NCBI GenBank assembly: GCA_902772675.1
Contig: CACYBN010000166.1
Span: forward strand, 1 to 8,322
Source: an uncultured Erysipelotrichaceae bacterium
GTDB taxonomy: Bacteria; Bacillota_I; Bacilli_A; RF39; UBA660
DNA: 8,322 bases
Reading direction: 5' to 3'
Shown: piece by piece, positions 5,386 through 8,322 of the stretch
Position numbering within the stretch: the first letter of the stretch is position 1
Layout of the letters: each line of letters starts with the position of its first letter
Notes under the pieces: model-generated
What the model saw: the letters and a program-made list of their open reading frames with translations, nothing else
Database searches by the model: none
What the model was told of the DNA's origin: nothing
Translations under genes and position numbers: made by a program

Positions 5386-6324
5386 ATGAGGGATAAAAAC
5401 TTTAAAAACCTAAATGAACAAATTGAAATATTCAAGTATAAAGGTCTTACCATTAATAATGAAGAATATACTAAAAATATTCTTTTAAGAGAAAACTACT
5501 TTTTTATAAGTGGTTATAGACATCTATTTATGAAATCAGAAGATAGTAAAAAATTTATTAATGGAGTTACTTTTGAAGAAATGTACAGTTTGTTCTTATT
5601 TGACAGACAATTCCGTAACATTATTTTTAAGAATTTATTAATAATAGAGAACAATGTAAAATCTATTATTTCATATCAATTATCAAAAAAATATGGTTAT
5701 AAAGAAAGTGAATATTTAAGAAATAAAAACTTTGATAATAGTCCAGATAAACAAAAACAAATAAATGATTTGCTTAAGAAGATGAAAAGACAAATAAGAG
5801 TTAATGGGAAACAACATTCTGCGACTAGTCACTATATAACTAATTATGGATATATTCCTTTATGGGTATTAGTTAAAGTGTTATCCTTTGGTATTGTTAG
5901 TGAAATGTTTTCTATTCTAAAACTTGAAGATCGTTTAAGTATTGCTAGTATCTATGGAGTAGATCAAGAAGTTTTAACTAATTATTTACCTATATTAGCT
6001 AATTATCGTAATTTATGTGCTCATGAAGATATTTTATTTGAGAATAGAACTCAAAGAAGTATAGATGATACTATATATCATGACTTATTGCACATAGAAA
6101 AGATAGATGACGAATTTATATATGGTAAAAATGATCTATTTGCATTGATAATTATTTTGAAACAGTTATTATCTGAAGTAGAAGTTAAAAACTTAGTTAT
6201 AGAAATAGATAGAACTATTCAAAATTTAGATTATAATCTTCATAGTATTGAAATATCTAAAGTATTAGATAGAATGGGATTTCCTCCTAACTGGAAAGAT
6301 ATTGCTAATATAGAAGTGGAGTGA
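5386..6324 (+). CDS. Abi_2 (AbiD/AbiF-like) HEPN-domain abortive-infection family protein
   Basis: A 312-residue protein with the layout of the Abi_2 family, members of which cause abortive phage infection in lactococci. Family-like blocks are KYKGLTINNEEY near the N-terminus, LLRENYFFISGYRHLF (33-48), FEEMYSLFLFDRQFRNIIF (63-81), IIENNVKSIISYQLS (86-100) and YGYIPLWVLVKVLSFG (154-169). The motif RNLCAH (208-213, bases 6007-6024) fits the R-x4-6-H signature of HEPN RNases. Its likely role, inferred from the family, is RNA cleavage when triggered by stress or phage. The ATG at 5386 is preferred over a GTG at 5377, which lies inside the Shine-Dalgarno AGGGTGAG. Its TGA stop is followed at once by an in-frame TAA. 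It is cotranscribed with the protease gene 4 nt downstream. Codon use resembles the neighbours, so recent transfer is not evident. Confidence 0.88.
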   Translation: MRDKNFKNLNEQIEIFKYKGLTINNEEYTKNILLRENYFFISGYRHLFMKSEDSKKFINGVTFEEMYSLFLFDRQFRNIIFKNLLIIENNVKSIISYQLSKKYGYKESEYLRNKNFDNSPDKQKQINDLLKKMKRQIRVNGKQHSATSHYITNYGYIPLWVLVKVLSFGIVSEMFSILKLEDRLSIASIYGVDQEVLTNYLPILANYRNLCAHEDILFENRTQRSIDDTIYHDLLHIEKIDDEFIYGKNDLFALIIILKQLLSEVEVKNLVIEIDRTIQNLDYNLHSIEISKVLDRMGFPPNWKDIANIEVE

Positions 6325-6328
6325 TAAT

Positions 6329-7420
6329 ATGCGTGGAAAAATTATTAATTTTCTTTTAATAGTAATAATATTTGCTTTAGGAGCAGGAGCTATGTATTTT
6401 GTTAAAGATAAATTCTTAGATAAAAAAAATAGCGAAACAATTATTACAGAAAAAAGAGATGTAACAATTACAGATAATAGTGGAATATCTGAAGCTGTAG
6501 ATAAAGTATATGATGCAGTTGTAATGGTAAAAATATATTCTGGTAGTAAGTATATGGGGAATGGATCTGGATTTGTATATAAAACAGATGGCTCAAAAGG
6601 ATATATATTAACTAATTATCATGTAGTTGATGATGCATCTAGTGTTAAGGTACTTTATAGTAATGGTAAAGAAGTAGATGCTAAAGTTCTAGGTGGAGAT
6701 GAATATCTAGATGTAGCGGTTTTAAGTGTAGATAAGAATTCTGTAATTAAAGTTGCAGAAATAGGAAAAAGTGATGATTTAAAATTAGGAGATACTATTT
6801 TTGCAGTTGGATCTCCAGTTGGAGAAGATTATTTTAATACTATTACTAGAGGAATAGTATCAGGAATTAATAGAAAAGTAACAGTAAGTGTTAAAACTAC
6901 TAGTGATTGGGTAATGAAAGCAATTCAAGTAGATGCTGCTATAAATCCAGGTAATAGTGGGGGACCATTAGTTAATAGCAATGGTCAAGTAGTTGGATTA
7001 AATTCAATGAAACTAGTAGATAGTTCAATTGAAGGTATGGGATTTTCAATTAAAATTGAAGATGCTATGGAACATATAGAAACTTTTGAAAAGAATAAAG
7101 AAATTGAAAGACCAATGTTAGGAATAACTTTAGTTAATGTTACTGAACATGATTATCTATATAGAGAAGGTATAAAAGTTGATTCTTCTCTTACAAGTGG
7201 AGTAGTAGTTATATCAATAGTAAGAGATACTGGAGCAGCTAAATCTGGACTTCAAAAGGGAGATGTAATTACTAGAATAGGTGATGAAGAAGTAACTAAT
7301 CAAGCTTATTTGAAATATATATTATATTCTTATAATATTGGAGATACTATTAAAGTTACATATATTAGAGATGGTAAGACTCATACAACTGATGTTACAT
7401 TAACAAAAAGTACAGGGTAA
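6329..7420 (+). CDS. htrA: Membrane-anchored HtrA/DegP-type serine protease with one PDZ domain (S1C)
   Basis: An envelope quality-control protease that degrades misfolded or damaged exported proteins. It has 363 residues. An N-terminal signal anchor lies at about 5-25, followed by a short polar linker. The trypsin-like domain (about 52-255) has the full catalytic triad: His98 in ILTNYHVV, Asp128 in YLDVAVL and Ser210 in INPGNSGGPL. A single PDZ domain follows (about 262-358), with PMLGITLVNV and the AAKSGLQKGDVITRIG block. This matches the domain order of Firmicutes HtrA/HtrB. The start is supported by GGAGTGAT (6318-6325), which overlaps the stop of the Abi gene, so translation is probably coupled. 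No separate promoter was seen upstream. The last codons and the stop lie inside the terminator hairpin. All key residues are present. Confidence 0.95.
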   Translation: MRGKIINFLLIVIIFALGAGAMYFVKDKFLDKKNSETIITEKRDVTITDNSGISEAVDKVYDAVVMVKIYSGSKYMGNGSGFVYKTDGSKGYILTNYHVVDDASSVKVLYSNGKEVDAKVLGGDEYLDVAVLSVDKNSVIKVAEIGKSDDLKLGDTIFAVGSPVGEDYFNTITRGIVSGINRKVTVSVKTTSDWVMKAIQVDAAINPGNSGGPLVNSNGQVVGLNSMKLVDSSIEGMGFSIKIEDAMEHIETFEKNKEIERPMLGITLVNVTEHDYLYREGIKVDSSLTSGVVVISIVRDTGAAKSGLQKGDVITRIGDEEVTNQAYLKYILYSYNIGDTIKVTYIRDGKTHTTDVTLTKSTG

Positions 7421-7441
7421 TATTCCCAGTACTTTTTTTTT
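7405..7441 (+). terminator. Intrinsic terminator at the end of the abi-htrA operon
   Basis: AAAAAGTAC-A-GGG (7405-7417) pairs with CCC-A-GTACTTTTT (7425-7437), with one A-A mismatch. The loop TAATATT contains the htrA TAA stop. A run of nine T (7433-7441) follows the stem's last C. The left arm is the last coding sequence of htrA. Confidence 0.85.
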
Positions 7442-7442
7442 G

Positions 7443-7451
7443 TGATATTAT
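7443..7451 (+). promoter_or_regulatory. Extended -10 promoter of the last gene
   Basis: TGA-TATTAT, an extended -10 with one mismatch in the hexamer. TTCCCA (7423-7428), inside the preceding terminator, matches the -35 consensus at four of six positions with a 17-bp spacer. Transcription should start near 7458, exactly at the Shine-Dalgarno AGGTGA (7458-7463), about 11 nt before the ATG. Confidence 0.5.
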
Positions 7452-7468
7452 ATTATTAGGTGACTTTT

Positions 7469-8322
7469 ATGCGCGATAGTAAAATTCTAAGAATAGTCTT
7501 ATACATGATATTAATAATATCTATTGTATTTTATATAAAAATATATCTATATGATGATAAAAAAAATGATCAAGTAGATTTACCTGCTAATATAAAAAAT
7601 ATAGTATGGTATGAATATGATTCTTTAGATACAATAAAATTTAATTTAGGAAAGCTTAATGCTACAGATAAATTATTAAAAAAGTGTAAGAATTATTCTT
7701 ATGAAGATAATATTATAGATTTAAATTGTTCTTATGATATTAAAATAAAAAGTGTAGATGATTATAGATTAAATTTAGTAATAACAGGTAAAACAAAATC
7801 ATATGATAAGACATATTATAAATATAAAAAGATAATTGAATATATGAAAGATAATAATTTAAAAGATATTTCTAATGAAGAAATAGAATCTATTATTAAT
7901 ATTGAAAAGAATGTTAATATAAAAGAGTATAAGAGTGCTTCAATGAGTAAATTAAGTTCTTTAAATCAATTATCAGTAGATGAATATTTAGATAAAGTTA
8001 AAAAAGATAATAATATTATATTAATACTTAATCCTAATATGAATTTAGAATCTTTTGATATGATTCCAATTTATTTACATTGGTCAAAAAATTATAATGA
8101 TTATAATTTCTATTATATAGATGGATCTAATCTTAGTGTTAGTGATGAAGAATTATTAAATCATTACGAAGATAAAACTTTTAAAGAGTTACTAGTAGGT
8201 ATGAATGATGCAAGTATAGTAATTACTGGTGAAAAATATGCTGTTATTAATTATGAATTTATTACTCAAATAAATCATACTCAAATATTTGATTGTAAAG
8301 ATGAAGAATGTGATCAAATAGA
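7469..8322 (+). CDS. Membrane-anchored protein of unknown function, possibly with a thioredoxin-like domain (runs off the right edge)
   Basis: The frame is open from the ATG at 7469 (Shine-Dalgarno AGGTGA, 7458-7463) to the end of the window: 284 complete codons and no stop. An N-terminal hydrophobic segment (about residues 8-28) with a basic residue before it suggests a signal anchor and an extracytoplasmic body. Residues 40-165 are Lys/Asn/Tyr-rich with two cysteines (73, 87) that could form a disulfide. Residues 170-262 show a strand-helix-strand-helix-strand pattern. It includes NNIILILNPN, SFDMIPIYLHWSKNY, YNFYYIDGSNL and ASIVITGEKYAV, and resembles a thioredoxin-like fold. There is no CxxC where the active site would be (NPNMN). 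Cys276 and Cys281 lie near the visible end. I do not recognise a named family; the fold assignment is tentative. Confidence 0.8.
   Translation, partial: MRDSKILRIVLYMILIISIVFYIKIYLYDDKKNDQVDLPANIKNIVWYEYDSLDTIKFNLGKLNATDKLLKKCKNYSYEDNIIDLNCSYDIKIKSVDDYRLNLVITGKTKSYDKTYYKYKKIIEYMKDNNLKDISNEEIESIINIEKNVNIKEYKSASMSKLSSLNQLSVDEYLDKVKKDNNIILILNPNMNLESFDMIPIYLHWSKNYNDYNFYYIDGSNLSVSDEELLNHYEDKTFKELLVGMNDASIVITGEKYAVINYEFITQINHTQIFDCKDEECDQI

Overview
The DNA is very AT-rich and comes from a low-GC Gram-positive-type bacterium, most likely an uncultured Bacilli or Mollicutes-related lineage. The placement rests on the gene order ecfA1-ecfA2-ecfT-truA-rplM-rpsI, typical of Firmicutes, together with strong AGGAGG/GGTGAT ribosome binding sites and the codon use. 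Every tryptophan I could check is TGG and no gene contains an in-frame TGA, so the standard bacterial code is more likely than the Mycoplasma TGA=Trp code. Everything is on the + strand, tightly packed, and no mobile element, CRISPR array, tRNA or rRNA is visible.

Layout. (1) 1-473 is the 3' end of an unrecognised beta-rich protein. (2) 516-1283 is a classical short-chain dehydrogenase with its own extended -10 promoter and a terminator overlapping its 3' end. (3) 1330-4268 is a four-gene overlapping operon: two ECF-transporter ATPase homologues, a membrane protein in the ecfT position, and truA. (4) 4297-5312 is the L13-S9 ribosomal protein operon, with a consensus promoter, a leader hairpin and a terminator. 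(5) 5359-7441 is a two-gene operon of an Abi_2/AbiF-like HEPN protein and a membrane-anchored HtrA-type serine protease. (6) 7443 to the window end is the start of a membrane-anchored protein of unknown function that runs off the edge.

The most unusual content is the ECF module. It sits exactly where the housekeeping vitamin-transport energizing module belongs, and both ATPases keep the family's C-terminal helical region. Yet both have lost most catalytic motifs. The first keeps Walker A but has altered Q-loop, signature, catalytic Glu, D-loop and H-loop. The second has lost Walker A but keeps its D-loop. The EcfT-position protein is short and lacks recognisable Ala-Arg-Gly coupling motifs. 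What survives would form at most one nucleotide site at the dimer interface, suggesting a repurposed or non-hydrolysing complex rather than a normal transporter.

A second theme is compact regulation. Three of the single-promoter units (dehydrogenase, Abi-HtrA, last gene) have a TGN extended -10 only 17-18 nt before the start codon, so the predicted transcript begins at or within the Shine-Dalgarno sequence. Two terminators fold from coding sequence with the stop codon in the loop, and the truA terminator overlaps the rplM promoter. The Abi-HtrA pairing, with the protease ribosome binding site built over the Abi stop codon, links a predicted HEPN RNase to an envelope protease.
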